64,000 bases of DNA, taken from Nostoc sp. XA010 (GTDB taxonomy: Bacteria; Cyanobacteriota; Cyanobacteriia; Cyanobacteriales; Nostocaceae). Shown here in pieces: positions 42,202-50,884 of the stretch. Within the stretch, counting starts at the first letter, position 1. Each line of letters starts with the position of its first letter. Both the position numbers and the translations under genes were made by a program. The stretch covers positions 58,578 through 122,577 of the forward strand of contig NZ_JAIVFX010000018.1 of NCBI RefSeq assembly GCF_020829625.1, given 5' to 3'. The notes below the pieces were generated by a model. It worked only from the letters and a program-made list of their open reading frames with translations, was not told the DNA's origin and searched no databases.

Positions 42202-43431
42202 TTACGAGGAAGTTATATTTACTAAGTACCATTTTCCTGATGAGTTTACACTGATATCCCAATACTCAGAAAACAAACGAGGAAAAGGCTCACCACTAAG
42301 CACATACCCTTCAGAAGAAATGACGAAATTGGTCATTTTACCGTTAACTTGAACCCGAAAAATGTGCTGATTATCTTCCTTTTTGTAACTAATGGGTGCA
42401 GCTTCAATAAGTTCAGGTTGATAAACAATATCAAAGGAAGCATTAAAATCTCGTTGAAATACATAGTACTGCAAGTAATAAAATGGGTTAGAAATATAAT
42501 CAAGCATCTGCTCGAAGTCTTTCATAGTCCAGTCCATTTGGTACTGGATAAATAAAGAAGTGGTTTTTTCAATTAATTGATTTTTACTAATTATTTGTTG
42601 ATACTCTTGTTCATTTATTTCAAGTTGGATTGTAGTTTTGTTCCACTGTTCCTTATTTTTGGAATATTTTAGAGAATAACGATTAGTAAATTTTGGATTA
42701 ATGTTTGTTGCAAATTCGATTAAGCCAGAGTCATTTGTAAATTCTTTGTTAAATAAATGGGTGAAATTTATAATTTCACGATAAAAAATAACGGGTAGCA
42801 ATACAGCAAATAAGACCACTAGTATCAGTATATACTTAGGAAGTGTCTTTGAGTTGATTGGAGTGAATGAGCTATTTCCATTACCTCCTCGATAATAGCC
42901 ACCTCCAGCGCTGCCAGTGCCTCCACCACCACCTTTGTTATGTACTAAGATGCCATTAGCATAAAAATTATGATTGGGATTCACAGATATAAGATTATAA
43001 ACTGTGATATTTTCCTTAATATGATCAATATTGAAAATGAAAACCCTGGAATCCCCTTCCCCAATAAACTGGTCGCCAATTTCAAGTTTTTGTGCTTGCT
43101 TTAACTTAACTCCTGTGTCAGTCTTTATATAGAAAGGATGAGTTTCTGTTACTTCAATTTTGTTATTAATTAATAAATATTCATGTGATGTTAAGATTTT
43201 AATTTCTTCTATTTTTCCCATTTCAAGTTGGTGAGTTGTGAAGTTATAAGTAATAATACTGTCAGCTTTATTCAATTTTTCGATAGGTTTATGTCCCTGA
43301 GATGTCAAAACCGGAGTCCCCTGTGCAAAGCAACCTCCACGAGCATCAACAGGTTCAGCAATCCAAAAAGCAATTAAGATTATTATTAAAAAAATTGAGA
43401 TAGTTTTAATAAGGCGGCTTATGTTTTTCAT
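42202..43431 (-). CDS. Tim44-like membrane protein with an embedded Hint (intein-like) domain
   Basis: A 409-residue protein. Residues 1-30 are a signal peptide or membrane anchor. At C34 a Hint domain starts (CFAQGTPVLTSQGHKPIEKL): block A with cysteine 1, block B TETHPFYI (about 95-102), the late blocks YNLISVNPNHNFYANGILVH and the end HN at 164-165. The next residues are KGGGGGTGSAGGGYYRGG. Without the Hint domain the ends would join as DARGG / KGGGGGTG, the glycine-rich head of Tim44-like proteins, so the domain is inserted in that head. After it come a membrane span (YILILVVLFAVLLPVIFY) and a Tim44-like C-terminal domain (DWTMKDFEQMLDYISNPFY). Lysine at +1 instead of Cys/Ser/Thr suggests cleavage rather than classical splicing. 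Confidence 0.75.
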   Translation of the reverse strand: MKNISRLIKTISIFLIIILIAFWIAEPVDARGGCFAQGTPVLTSQGHKPIEKLNKADSIITYNFTTHQLEMGKIEEIKILTSHEYLLINNKIEVTETHPFYIKTDTGVKLKQAQKLEIGDQFIGEGDSRVFIFNIDHIKENITVYNLISVNPNHNFYANGILVHNKGGGGGTGSAGGGYYRGGNGNSSFTPINSKTLPKYILILVVLFAVLLPVIFYREIINFTHLFNKEFTNDSGLIEFATNINPKFTNRYSLKYSKNKEQWNKTTIQLEINEQEYQQIISKNQLIEKTTSLFIQYQMDWTMKDFEQMLDYISNPFYYLQYYVFQRDFNASFDIVYQPELIEAAPISYKKEDNQHIFRVQVNGKMTNFVISSEGYVLSGEPFPRLFSEYWDISVNSSGKWYLVNITSS

Positions 43432-43552
43432 ATTATGTTTCTAAAAATAAAAACAGAGAAATTTATCTCAGCTATTTAGGATAAGTAAATCAAATTTTAA
43501 GGAGTACATAAATAGATTCACGCCCGTTACCTTGTATTTCTATTTGTTTCCA

Positions 43553-43756
43553 TTAAGAATTATTTGGAGCAAAGCCACTAAATAAACACCCTTTTCTTGA
43601 GGTTCCCAATCTATAGCCCAATCTGGCACTGATTTTTCTAGTTATCTCCTTGAGAATGACCACGCTCACACTTGTGCCAAAAAAACTGATTAATCTCTTG
43701 CTCACAAGTTCCTCACATTGTTTCTCTATCTTCAAACTAAACTCAGCCCAATTCAC
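43553..43756 (-). CDS. Possible small protein
   Basis: A 67-codon frame divergent from the gene at 43766 with only nine bases between starts. The sequence (MNWAEFSLKIEKQCEELVSK) is protein-like at its N-terminus but shows no motif, and no ribosome binding site is clear. Low confidence. Confidence 0.25.
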   Translation of the reverse strand: MNWAEFSLKIEKQCEELVSKRLISFFGTSVSVVILKEITRKISARLGYRLGTSRKGCLFSGFAPNNS

Positions 43757-43765
43757 TCTTAGAAG

Positions 43766-44161
43766 ATGGAATATCTTTACTATCTGGAGAATGCCAGCCT
43801 GATACTACAGTTGATTGAATACCTACATGATAGACCTCAACTTAAAGTCAGTTACGTCACTGTAATTAATACTATTGACGGCTGGGTGATGAGAGTCAGG
43901 CTAAAGCATCAACCCTCGCCGCAAGAAGATAGTAACTTCAGGTCAATCTTAAGTGAATTAGGAATCTTGTACTCACCACCAAAGCAGTTACAATTGGCAC
44001 TTTGGAGTTTGGCTGGTGGAAAGTCCCCGGTTGAAGTCATGCGTCGCTATCAGGTTGCTGTAGTTTCTCATGGTCAGCCAAAAATTGAGGAGATAGAAGC
44101 ATTCCGGCAACAGTTCATTAAAGGATTTGCTTACTGCCCACAAACTCTCGCTGGAAGTTAG
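43766..44161 (+). CDS. Hypothetical protein
   Basis: A 131-residue soluble protein, MEYLYYLENASLILQLIEYL, then VINTIDGWVMRVRLKHQPSP and LELGILYSPPKQLQLALW-like text. The alternation of strand and helix suggests a compact alpha/beta domain. No family known to me. Convergent with the permease gene downstream. Confidence 0.5.
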   Translation: MEYLYYLENASLILQLIEYLHDRPQLKVSYVTVINTIDGWVMRVRLKHQPSPQEDSNFRSILSELGILYSPPKQLQLALWSLAGGKSPVEVMRRYQVAVVSHGQPKIEEIEAFRQQFIKGFAYCPQTLAGS

Positions 44162-44273
44162 CTACTCATCACGCCATGCTTTTAGTTTTCATTGATCGCG
44201 CACAGCACCTATCAAAATCTGTATGTTGACAAACATCGTCTGACCATCGAAGGAAAGCAGACCCTACCCAACA

Positions 44274-45575
44274 TCACCCTCTTCTAAAAGCCTTTTGGAT
44301 CAGAATTAGAAGCATTCCAATTCCTACAAACACAAATGCTAAAATGTGACTTGCCCCAGAAGCAAAAGCAAACAAAACGAGATTGAGCAGTAAGGCGATC
44401 GCCGGAACTATATAGGGAACCTGAAACCCGTTAGTTTCAACTTCTCGGCGTTTGATGAGTAGCAACGAAAGGTTGACAAGACAAAACATTGCCAGAATCA
44501 AGGTGGCGGTGGTTCCTGCTAAAACTTGCAGTGTTCCAGAAAGCGCCAAAAAAATGGCAATTGGTAAAATGACCAGCAGCGTTCGATAAGGCGTGGCTCT
44601 GCGTTGATGTAATTTCCCTAACCAAGCACTTAGCAGTCCTTCACGCGACATCCCATACAACAGCCGTGATGCCGTGACAAAATTTAACAGTGCTGTATTG
44701 AGTACGGCAAATAAAGCAATAATCGTAAAAATGACCTGGGGAAAATTGGGCTGCGCTCGACGAACTACATCGAGTAATGGAGCACCTGAAGCAGCAAGCT
44801 CGGAGGGATTGAGTACCTCAACAGCAAGCCAGGAGACGAGTATATAGACTGCGCCAGCGATCGCCAAGGACAGTAAAATTGCCCTTGGCACGTTACGTTC
44901 GGGATTTTTAACTTCCTCCGCAACATTGACAATATCTTCAAATCCAATAAAGGCATAGAAAGCCAGTGCCGCTCCCTGAACAACCGCGCTCCAACCTATG
45001 GCTGGCTCGTTAGCGACAGCAGCAGGATTAGCCGCACCACCACCGCTCAAAAATAAGGTTGAAACCAAAATCACAATCAAAAGGCCGCAAACCTCAATAG
45101 ATGTGCAAAAAATATTGAGAGCCGAGGACTCCTTCATACCTCTAAAATTGACAAAAGCCAGTACTGAAAAAAGCACCAAGATAATTAGCCAAGCTGGAAT
45201 CGCTGGTACAAAAGCGTTGAAATAGCCAGCAAATGCTTTCGAGAGCGTCGCCATCGAAACCAAGCATGTACAAAACATTAACCAGCCGACTAATATTGAG
45301 AGCCAGTCGGTGCGAAATGCCTTATGGACAAAGTAAGCTACTCCACCGCTTTGTGGAAATCGGCTGCCAAGTTCTGCGTAACTTAAAGCTGTGAATGCCG
45401 CCACAATCATAGCACTCAAGAACGAAGCCCAAACCAAAGTGCCGGAAAGTCCGGCAATTTTTCCAATTACCGCATAAATTCCCGCACCCAAAATGTCACC
45501 CACTCCGTAAATCACTAGAGTTGGTAATCCAAAGACTCGCTTGAGTGAATCTGCTTCTAGTTCATTTGTTTTCAT
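44274..45575 (-). CDS. APC-superfamily amino acid permease
   Basis: A 433-residue membrane protein with about twelve spans. The start of helix 1 has VIYGVGDILGAGIYAVIGKI, the consensus G-x-G-x-G-x-I of amino acid/polyamine transporters. LSYAELGSRFPQSGGVAYFV is the equally typical helix 2-3 loop, and YAFIGFEDIVNVAEEVKNPE lies near helix 6. It probably takes up an amino acid or amine at the cytoplasmic membrane; the substrate is not clear. It has no operon partner. Confidence 0.88.
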   Translation of the reverse strand: MKTNELEADSLKRVFGLPTLVIYGVGDILGAGIYAVIGKIAGLSGTLVWASFLSAMIVAAFTALSYAELGSRFPQSGGVAYFVHKAFRTDWLSILVGWLMFCTCLVSMATLSKAFAGYFNAFVPAIPAWLIILVLFSVLAFVNFRGMKESSALNIFCTSIEVCGLLIVILVSTLFLSGGGAANPAAVANEPAIGWSAVVQGAALAFYAFIGFEDIVNVAEEVKNPERNVPRAILLSLAIAGAVYILVSWLAVEVLNPSELAASGAPLLDVVRRAQPNFPQVIFTIIALFAVLNTALLNFVTASRLLYGMSREGLLSAWLGKLHQRRATPYRTLLVILPIAIFLALSGTLQVLAGTTATLILAMFCLVNLSLLLIKRREVETNGFQVPYIVPAIALLLNLVLFAFASGASHILAFVFVGIGMLLILIQKAFRRG

Positions 45576-45732
45576 ACAACCCCTGAGAGTTTTTTATTCA
45601 AATACTAACTTTTAAACATCTTTGTTCTAATGATGAGAGCTATTTCTTCTCGTTGTATTGTCTCATCCATCACGGCTTGGAAATCCGGGAGTAAGCCAGA
45701 AGCACAACAGACCAAGTTAGGGGTTTGAGTGG

Positions 45733-45900
45733 GCAAGGCGGCAAAGGATTATAATTGCGATGTCAGGGGAAACTGTGTACACGCCCCAAGGTGAGGCAGT
45801 GGAATTGCAAGAGATGATGCGACGGTATCCGATGTGCGCGAGACTCCCGCTTTTTCAGCGATTACAAAGCATCCGTGCGATGTATGGATTCAATCAACTC
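45733..45900 (+). pseudogene. Second copy of the decayed plasmid-type gene end
   Basis: The plus strand reads EWARRQRIIIAMSGETVYTP, QGEAVELQEMMRRYPMCAR and LPLFQRLQSIRAMYGFNQ, a close copy of 39791-39968. A frame break lies just before it (after KPEAQQTKLGV). Because one stop is lost, an open frame from 45760 continues to 45993 through the antisense gene, but that extension has no meaning. Confidence 0.6.
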
Positions 45901-45901
45901 C

Positions 45902-46186
45902 TCAACTTCTTCTTCGTCCAGACATTGTTTCACTTGGGTGCTGAACCACTGGGATTCTTCCAGTTCCGTGTCCTGGACTCGGTAGACGAGTAATGTTCCT
46001 GCAACGCGGGCAAGAGTTAAGAGGTGATGGAGAAACGTGGCTCAGTAGATCGCACGCATTCTGGTATATTTCCATGATTGATAATTCGGACAAAGGAGAT
46101 CCCAACTGAGCAGAAAGCTGTTTTAGATTCTCCTGAATAGATGAATGGAAGTCTGGATCTTCGGGATGGGAAAGAGGGTTACTCAT
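45902..46186 (-). pseudogene. Frameshifted copy of the 39933 gene
   Basis: The first 57 codons match MSNPLS(H/Y)PEDPDFHSSIQE and onward. One inserted T in gagttaagagg (gagtaagagg in the intact copy) then shifts the frame, and the rest (NSCPRCRNITRLPSPGHGTG) is nonsense. The DNA continues to match the intact copy to about 45902. Confidence 0.7.
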
Positions 46187-46272
46187 AATTGTCGTTCAAA
46201 TGCCATTGGATGGGACTGGAAGCAATTTAAACACTTTTACTGAAGCAATAAATGCGTTCAGAACAGCCATGT

Positions 46273-46356
46273 ATGAGTCGATTTATTGATTGGTTGAACT
46301 TAAATCGTGACGTGTTTGCTGCTTACAAAGCTAGTTTGGGTTACATTTGGGCTTAA
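46273..46356 (+). CDS. Possible 27-residue peptide
   Basis: A short frame MSRFIDWLNLNRDVFAAYKA followed by SLGYIWA lies directly after the duplication. It looks like a real amphipathic helix and could be a peptide or the end of a lost gene. No ribosome binding site is seen; low confidence. Confidence 0.22.
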   Translation: MSRFIDWLNLNRDVFAAYKASLGYIWA

Positions 46357-46373
46357 TTTTTGTCTAAGTCCCG

Positions 46374-46970
46374 TTAAGTATGCAACCATTTTTTCATGAC
46401 TTGATATAACCACTCCTTTTCTGGTTCACTGAGATATGTTCCGATTTCAATCCGCCGTGTTCCAACATCAAAACTAAGACGTAAATACTGAACCACAGTT
46501 GTGAGTTGTAAATTCTGAACTTCTTGCTTTTGAGCAGAGAAGGGCTTTTGGTTCGACCACAAGTTCCAATTACTCATTTGGCTTCTTTGAACCAAATTAA
46601 AATCAAAAAAGCTAAGTGGAACTCTTCCAGGTATATATTGGATGTCTCGATAGCCGAGGGATAACAATGAACGGCTTGGCCCTCTTAATATTTGGGATAG
46701 ACTAACAATGACGGAGATTTCGCCAAAAGCCCAACCCCCTAACCAAAAGAGCAAAAACAATGAAAAAGGAATAGACTCCTGATAAGACTTCCACAACATT
46801 TGCATTGCCAAAATTCCGCCTACGGTCCAACCCCCTAACCAAAAGAGTAAAAAACCACTAATTGAGACACGGAGAAAAGGATTATCTGGGTTCTTCCAGT
46901 TCAACTTCAAACCATTTGTAGTTCGTTCAACTTGGATAAGACTGCCAGATGGTAGCTGCGGAGTAATCAT
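46374..46970 (-). CDS. Hypothetical membrane protein with a duplicated FLLFWLGGW span
   Basis: A 198-residue protein. Two hydrophobic segments carry the same words, GFLLFWLGGWTVGGILAMQM and LFLLFWLGGWAFGEISVIVS, about 35 residues apart, which is an internal duplication of one span. The C-terminal 100 residues are soluble and beta-rich with a polar helix at the end (SEPEKEWLYQVMKKWL). This looks like a two-span protein with a PH-like cytoplasmic domain; family not identified. Confidence 0.55.
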   Translation of the reverse strand: MITPQLPSGSLIQVERTTNGLKLNWKNPDNPFLRVSISGFLLFWLGGWTVGGILAMQMLWKSYQESIPFSLFLLFWLGGWAFGEISVIVSLSQILRGPSRSLLSLGYRDIQYIPGRVPLSFFDFNLVQRSQMSNWNLWSNQKPFSAQKQEVQNLQLTTVVQYLRLSFDVGTRRIEIGTYLSEPEKEWLYQVMKKWLHT

Positions 46971-47495
46971 ATTTGACTTCTCTAAAAAATATGCTCTAAA
47001 TATAGAAAAAGAATTTGAAGAAGTTATGAGATTTGTTTGCAGGAAGACCTATATTATTCCATTACTACTTGTTGAAAGAAGATACTGGGACTGTTGACGA
47101 ATGTACACCTATTAGGGTTGAGCCGAGATACAAGTAATTTATGCTTGATAGTCTGTACGGCTATTTAGTCTAAACTCCAGCTCACTAGATCCTACTAATC
47201 CGAACCGTATTCCCATCACTCTGGTTAAAGAAAAATCTCATCCAACTTTTAAACAAGAGACAGAAACTGGGTTTCGAGCTTTATTTTCTAACATTATGGC
47301 TAGAATCATCAGTTTTGTCTGAAAGTCTTATGTAGCAAAGATTATTGTTTTTCCTCCGGAGAGAGTGATGGAAAAGCGTTAGGTGAGGTGGATAAGGTCT
47401 TGAGGCAGAAGAAAGAAATAAAACAGTGTATTCAGGGGGGTTGCGGTAGTAAAATCTACTAAAAATTTCTCTTTACTCCCCCTGCTCCCCTCTGC
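46971..47495. other. Intergenic stretch with a decayed coding fragment
   Basis: No intact gene. Plus-strand bases 47152-47322 read SLDPTNPNRIPITLVKEKSH, then PTFKQETETGFRALFSNIMA, with no start codon and a TGA at the end. The text looks like a real protein tail; I do not recognise it. The rest is AT-rich without repeats. Confidence 0.35.
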
Positions 47496-47735
47496 CTAAG
47501 AAAGCTCATTTCGCGATGATCTAACTTTTTGGCGTTGATCCCAAAAAACTCCAGGAGGGAGAGGTTGGGGCTGGATTGCTACCCAGTCAAGGGAAAATAA
47601 CGAAAATCTACTACTAGGTGGTGGCAGTGGTAAAGTCGGTGAACCACCATTAATAGATTGAGCTTCAGTGTCTGTAAGTTGAATTTCTTGAAGATAGATA
47701 TCTTCAATGGCTAGTTTTTTGAAGTTTAGTATCAT
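47496..47735 (-). CDS. Double-glycine leader peptide, RiPP-precursor-like
   Basis: A 79-residue protein. The N-terminal 31 residues form an acidic leader (LAIEDIYLQEIQLTDTEAQS followed by INGG), the classical pattern of peptides that are cleaved behind a double glycine by a peptidase-containing ABC transporter. The remaining 48 residues are rich in proline and serine and include the words WVAIQPQPLPPG. QPLPP-type motifs recur in cyanobacterial small proteins. No modifying enzyme or C39 transporter is visible in the window, so export would need one elsewhere. Confidence 0.55.
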   Translation of the reverse strand: MILNFKKLAIEDIYLQEIQLTDTEAQSINGGSPTLPLPPPSSRFSLFSLDWVAIQPQPLPPGVFWDQRQKVRSSRNELS

Positions 47736-47745
47736 AACTTTTTGA

Positions 47746-47880
47746 TCAATTAATATCTGATAATTCTGATGCTGTTGGCTGTTGTTCGGAGTTAATGAAT
47801 TCGGTCTTAGGTGGTTTTCCTATTGTTTTAGGAGGTTGTGGTCTATTTTTTGTAGGTTGTGAGTTATGATTCTCGCTCAT
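47746..47880 (-). CDS. Proline-rich small peptide upstream of the double-glycine peptide
   Basis: Forty-four residues, MSENHNSQPTKNRPQPPKTI and onward, with a strong ribosome binding site (AGGAG, nine bases before the ATG). It ends 11 bases before the double-glycine peptide on the same strand, so the two likely form a bicistronic unit. Composition: Pro, Lys, Gln, Asn. No leader motif; the role could be a second peptide or a chaperone. Confidence 0.5.
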   Translation of the reverse strand: MSENHNSQPTKNRPQPPKTIGKPPKTEFINSEQQPTASELSDIN

Positions 47881-48219
47881 ATTAATTTATCTCCTTTGTA
47901 GTTTTAATCATTTGATAAAGGAAGAAGTTCAGTCAGGAGGTAGAAAATTTGTGTGATGACGATTATGACTTCAAGGGATGTCATCTCAATTCCGTAATCA
48001 ACAGAAAATTTTCTTAAAGCTTTACGTTGAATGCTATTACCCGGTTAAATTTAGCCCACCATCAGCCAAGAGAATTTCTTATGTAGTTTGAAACAGTGTG
48101 ATGCGTTGAAAACAAAGAATGCAAAGTTTTGTAATAATTATTTTGACTTGATGCAAAAAATTTGAATTTTGGGGTGAAAGCTTAGTACACCTAGCCACAC
48201 CCAACATAGGAGCACGATT

Positions 48220-48543
48220 GTGAATTTAACAAATCCCCCTGAAAACGTGATTAATTGTTTGCAGACTATTTTGGATGCGATTGCTGTGGGAAATTACGAA
48301 CTTTTTCTTACTGTGGGTGATTCGGACTACAAAGCAGGCATTACCAAAGAAATGTTTGATGCAGTTAGCTCCCAGCTAGCTCCACGGATGTCTGAGGGTT
48401 ATAAAATTACTTACTTCGGTCATCTTATACAACAAGGTTATCAAACCTATCTGTGGAAACTAAGCTTTGTGGATGGCAAAGATGAATTTGCGGCACGTAT
48501 GACTATGAATAGGGACAAAGTTAGTGGCATTTTAATTACATGA
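48220..48543 (+). CDS. Hypothetical protein (small alpha-beta domain)
   Basis: A 107-residue protein starting at GTG with AGGAG before it. ENVINCLQTILDAIAVGNYE, then LFLTVGDSDYKAGITKEMFD and TYFGHLIQQGYQTYLWKLSF. The helix-then-strands order resembles the SnoaL/NTF2-like or DUF3887-like domains. It is divergent from the peptide operon and overlaps the next frame by four bases. Function unknown. Confidence 0.5.
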   Translation: MNLTNPPENVINCLQTILDAIAVGNYELFLTVGDSDYKAGITKEMFDAVSSQLAPRMSEGYKITYFGHLIQQGYQTYLWKLSFVDGKDEFAARMTMNRDKVSGILIT

Positions 48544-48830
48544 CGTATCTCATCTCACCATTCATCATTAGGGCGTGTCATCAATTAGGTAAACTGGAAT
48601 CAGAACTGCTGAAAAAAATAAACACTCTTAAAAACGATGACGTGCCGATAAGTATTTTTACTTGTATGACTGGTAACAATATTTTTAATATTGATGGCTT
48701 AGTTCGTACTAATGGCACAACTAATCTGTTTTATGTAAATCCCAATGATATTGTTTTTGGTTCTTATAGCAGTTTAAATGTCGGCGGTTCGTTTGCAGCA
48801 ACCACTGTCTTGAATAAACCATTTAGATAA
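48540..48830 (+). pseudogene. Fragment of a filamentous-haemagglutinin (TpsA) secretion domain
   Basis: The second half of this 96-codon frame reads GNNIFNIDGLVRTNGTTNLF, YVNPNDIVFGSYSSLNVGGS and FAATT. That is the N-terminal repeat block of two-partner-secretion exoproteins (usually G.N.FxINGLVRTNGTANLFLINP.GI.FG). Only about 45 residues remain, joined to unrelated N-terminal sequence. No TpsB partner is present. It is a remnant. Confidence 0.6.
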
Positions 48831-48936
48831 AGTACCCAACAAAGCAATGATGACTGGTTTTACCCAACTTAAACCCCAGTTCGTAACTCATTTAGGATTG
48901 CTATATCAAAAGTTTTATTTAATTTATTTGACTTGT

Positions 48937-50493
48937 ATGAATATTAATCAGCCGCTTCAGTACATTCTCAAACTATGCCTTCTGGCAACAATCATTAACA
49001 GTCTACCTGTCAATGTTGTTGCTGCTGAAGTACAAACTTTTGGCCAAGCTGGTAGACATGGGGTAGATGGTCGGTCTGGACGAGATGGGAACTCTGCATC
49101 AGATCAAATAATTCGCGCTAGCGAACAACTACAAACGATTGACCTCTCCGGTACAGATGGCGAAGCGGGAGAATCTGCTACCTCTGGTGAACAAGCTTCT
49201 GGGTGCCAACAGCCTCAGAATGTGACAGTGAATGTATGCGGTGCTGAAGGCGGCAATGGCGGTAATGGTGGTCATGGGGGTCATGGGGGTCATGGTGGTA
49301 AGGCTACTGTTTACTTTGAGTCATTATCTCAACTCAAGAATGTGGTGTTACGTAATCGGGGCGGGAGGGCAGGTGTTGGAGGAAAGGGGGGACAAGCAGG
49401 TAGTGGATGTAACTGTACTCAACCGCGCTGGACTGTAAACTATTGCACTTGGGCATTGATGGCGCAACAAATCAATGTAGCTAACGCCCAGTGGAGAGAA
49501 ATTAGAAGAGAATTATTTCGCTGTACGGGTGATGCGTTCTATGACGAACAACAAAATCGACCCCAGCAGCTTCTAAATTTAGATCCAAACTACCGCTATG
49601 GCTGGAAATATATTGGTCTATCACAGCAGAGAGATTTTACTTGTGACAATGGCCTTATTGGTCAACCGGGACGCAACGGTAGAGATGGGGAACCTGGTAG
49701 TTACGGTCAAGTATTGTTAGTCAAGGGTAGAGAAATTCCTCAAGAACAAATTAGTTATAGCAATCACGTTAGCCTGTTAATTGATCGAAGCATTGGCCTG
49801 ATCAAGAAAAATTTGTCGAAAAAAACGGGGCTACGGAGTTTACTTGGTACTGGTACGGATGTCCGAGATAGTTACCGTTTATTAGAAACCGTCCAAAGTT
49901 CTTTTAAAGTGTCTTGGCAAACTGTTAAACGCCCACAAGATTTAGGAGATCCTCTGCTAAAAGCTGAAATTACTGAATCGGGAAAATTGCAATTTTATAT
50001 TCCAGGCACATTGGATTATATTCTCAATAATTCGCAAAACCAAACCGAAATTGCGATTAGTGGAGGTATTCACCCTAAACGTTTAGGACGTTTTAAATTT
50101 AAAGGATTTGATCGCTTCCCCGATCCCCGCAATTTTACTCTTTTAGATGAAGGTAAACTTCTGGGCGAGTTAAAAACGGTTAAATTGACAATTATTTTGT
50201 CCCAGAACAACTCTAAAGTCAGCGAGATATCTTACCCACTTGTTCCACATCGACCCTATCCTCACTGGGCGGATGCTTATCAAATCAATTTGGGCGCGAG
50301 CTTTGATTCTTGGCTTCAACCAGGGCAACCTGTTGAGTATGAAATTCGCATTGAACAAACTACCCGTTCCGGAGCCACCTATACATCTGGAATGAAAATT
50401 GGTTTCGTTGTAGATAAAGTTACTCATTCTCCCGATATTCAATACTACTCAGGAGCGACACTAACAAATCTCTTAAGGCTTATAAATAAGTAG
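48937..50493 (+). CDS. Secreted glycine-rich, collagen-like protein
   Basis: The protein has 518 residues if started at MNINQPLQYIL (48937); the frame is open to 48847. The N-terminus is a signal peptide (LKLCLLATIINSLPVNVVAA). The mature start has GQAGRHGVDGRSGRDGNSAS, a collagen-like GxxGxxG run. Around residue 115 lie tandem GGNGGNGGHGGHGGHGG repeats and then GGRAGVGGKGGQAGSG with four clustered cysteines. After residue 220 the chain becomes a normal beta-rich domain (VSLLIDRSIGLIKKNLSKKT). It is likely an extracellular or surface protein; function unknown. Confidence 0.6.
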   Translation: MNINQPLQYILKLCLLATIINSLPVNVVAAEVQTFGQAGRHGVDGRSGRDGNSASDQIIRASEQLQTIDLSGTDGEAGESATSGEQASGCQQPQNVTVNVCGAEGGNGGNGGHGGHGGHGGKATVYFESLSQLKNVVLRNRGGRAGVGGKGGQAGSGCNCTQPRWTVNYCTWALMAQQINVANAQWREIRRELFRCTGDAFYDEQQNRPQQLLNLDPNYRYGWKYIGLSQQRDFTCDNGLIGQPGRNGRDGEPGSYGQVLLVKGREIPQEQISYSNHVSLLIDRSIGLIKKNLSKKTGLRSLLGTGTDVRDSYRLLETVQSSFKVSWQTVKRPQDLGDPLLKAEITESGKLQFYIPGTLDYILNNSQNQTEIAISGGIHPKRLGRFKFKGFDRFPDPRNFTLLDEGKLLGELKTVKLTIILSQNNSKVSEISYPLVPHRPYPHWADAYQINLGASFDSWLQPGQPVEYEIRIEQTTRSGATYTSGMKIGFVVDKVTHSPDIQYYSGATLTNLLRLINK

Positions 50494-50558
50494 ACAGTAA
50501 AAGTTTCAGAGAAAAACCCAGAGGACAAACACGCGATTAAGCTGAAAGTCAGTTAAAA

Positions 50559-50591
50559 ATATCCCCCAGCGCCTATCGCACTGGGGAATAT
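50559..50591. terminator. Hairpin between convergent genes, bidirectional terminator
   Basis: atatcccccag (50559-50569) pairs with ctggggaatat (50581-50591), ten of eleven positions. It sits between the stop of the secreted-protein gene (50493) and that of the leftward gene (50594), so it may end both. Confidence 0.55.
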
Positions 50592-50593
50592 TA

Positions 50594-50827
50594 TCAATCT
50601 GCCTCAGAATAATAAATAGGATCTACATAATCCAATACAGATTCATCAGCGATAATCTGTGTTCGGGTGCTAAGTGATCCTACATGTATATCCAAGTCTG
50701 GGATATCAATTCCTAGCTGGTCAGATATTGCTCTTATTTTTTGGTATTGAAAATCTATTTCCTGCACCCTGTGGGTAGAGTGCCCATACCCCTCCGACTC
50801 CCAAGAGCTAACAATTATCTTTGCCAT
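50594..50827 (-). CDS. Hypothetical protein
   Basis: The protein has 77 residues if started at MAKIIVSSWESEGYG (50827), which has AAGGA before it. The text VQEIDFQYQKIRAISDQLGI then DIPDLDIHVGSLSTRT resembles a short alpha/beta fold. It is the last gene of the 57-50.6 kb operon. No known family. Confidence 0.5.
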   Translation of the reverse strand: MAKIIVSSWESEGYGHSTHRVQEIDFQYQKIRAISDQLGIDIPDLDIHVGSLSTRTQIIADESVLDYVDPIYYSEAD

Positions 50828-50884
50828 AGCTTTATTCCTTATTGAATTCTGGAATTTTGTCACAATATTTTCCGCCAAGCTGAT

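Larger units (their letters stand above)
45722..46228. repeat. 507-base direct duplication of 39791-40300
   Basis: From ggtttgagtgggcaag to gggactggaagcaattta the two regions match over about 500 bases with scattered substitutions and one indel. Both copies carry the end of a decayed rightward gene and a leftward 107-residue gene. They lie 5.9 kb apart in the same orientation. Confidence 0.75.
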
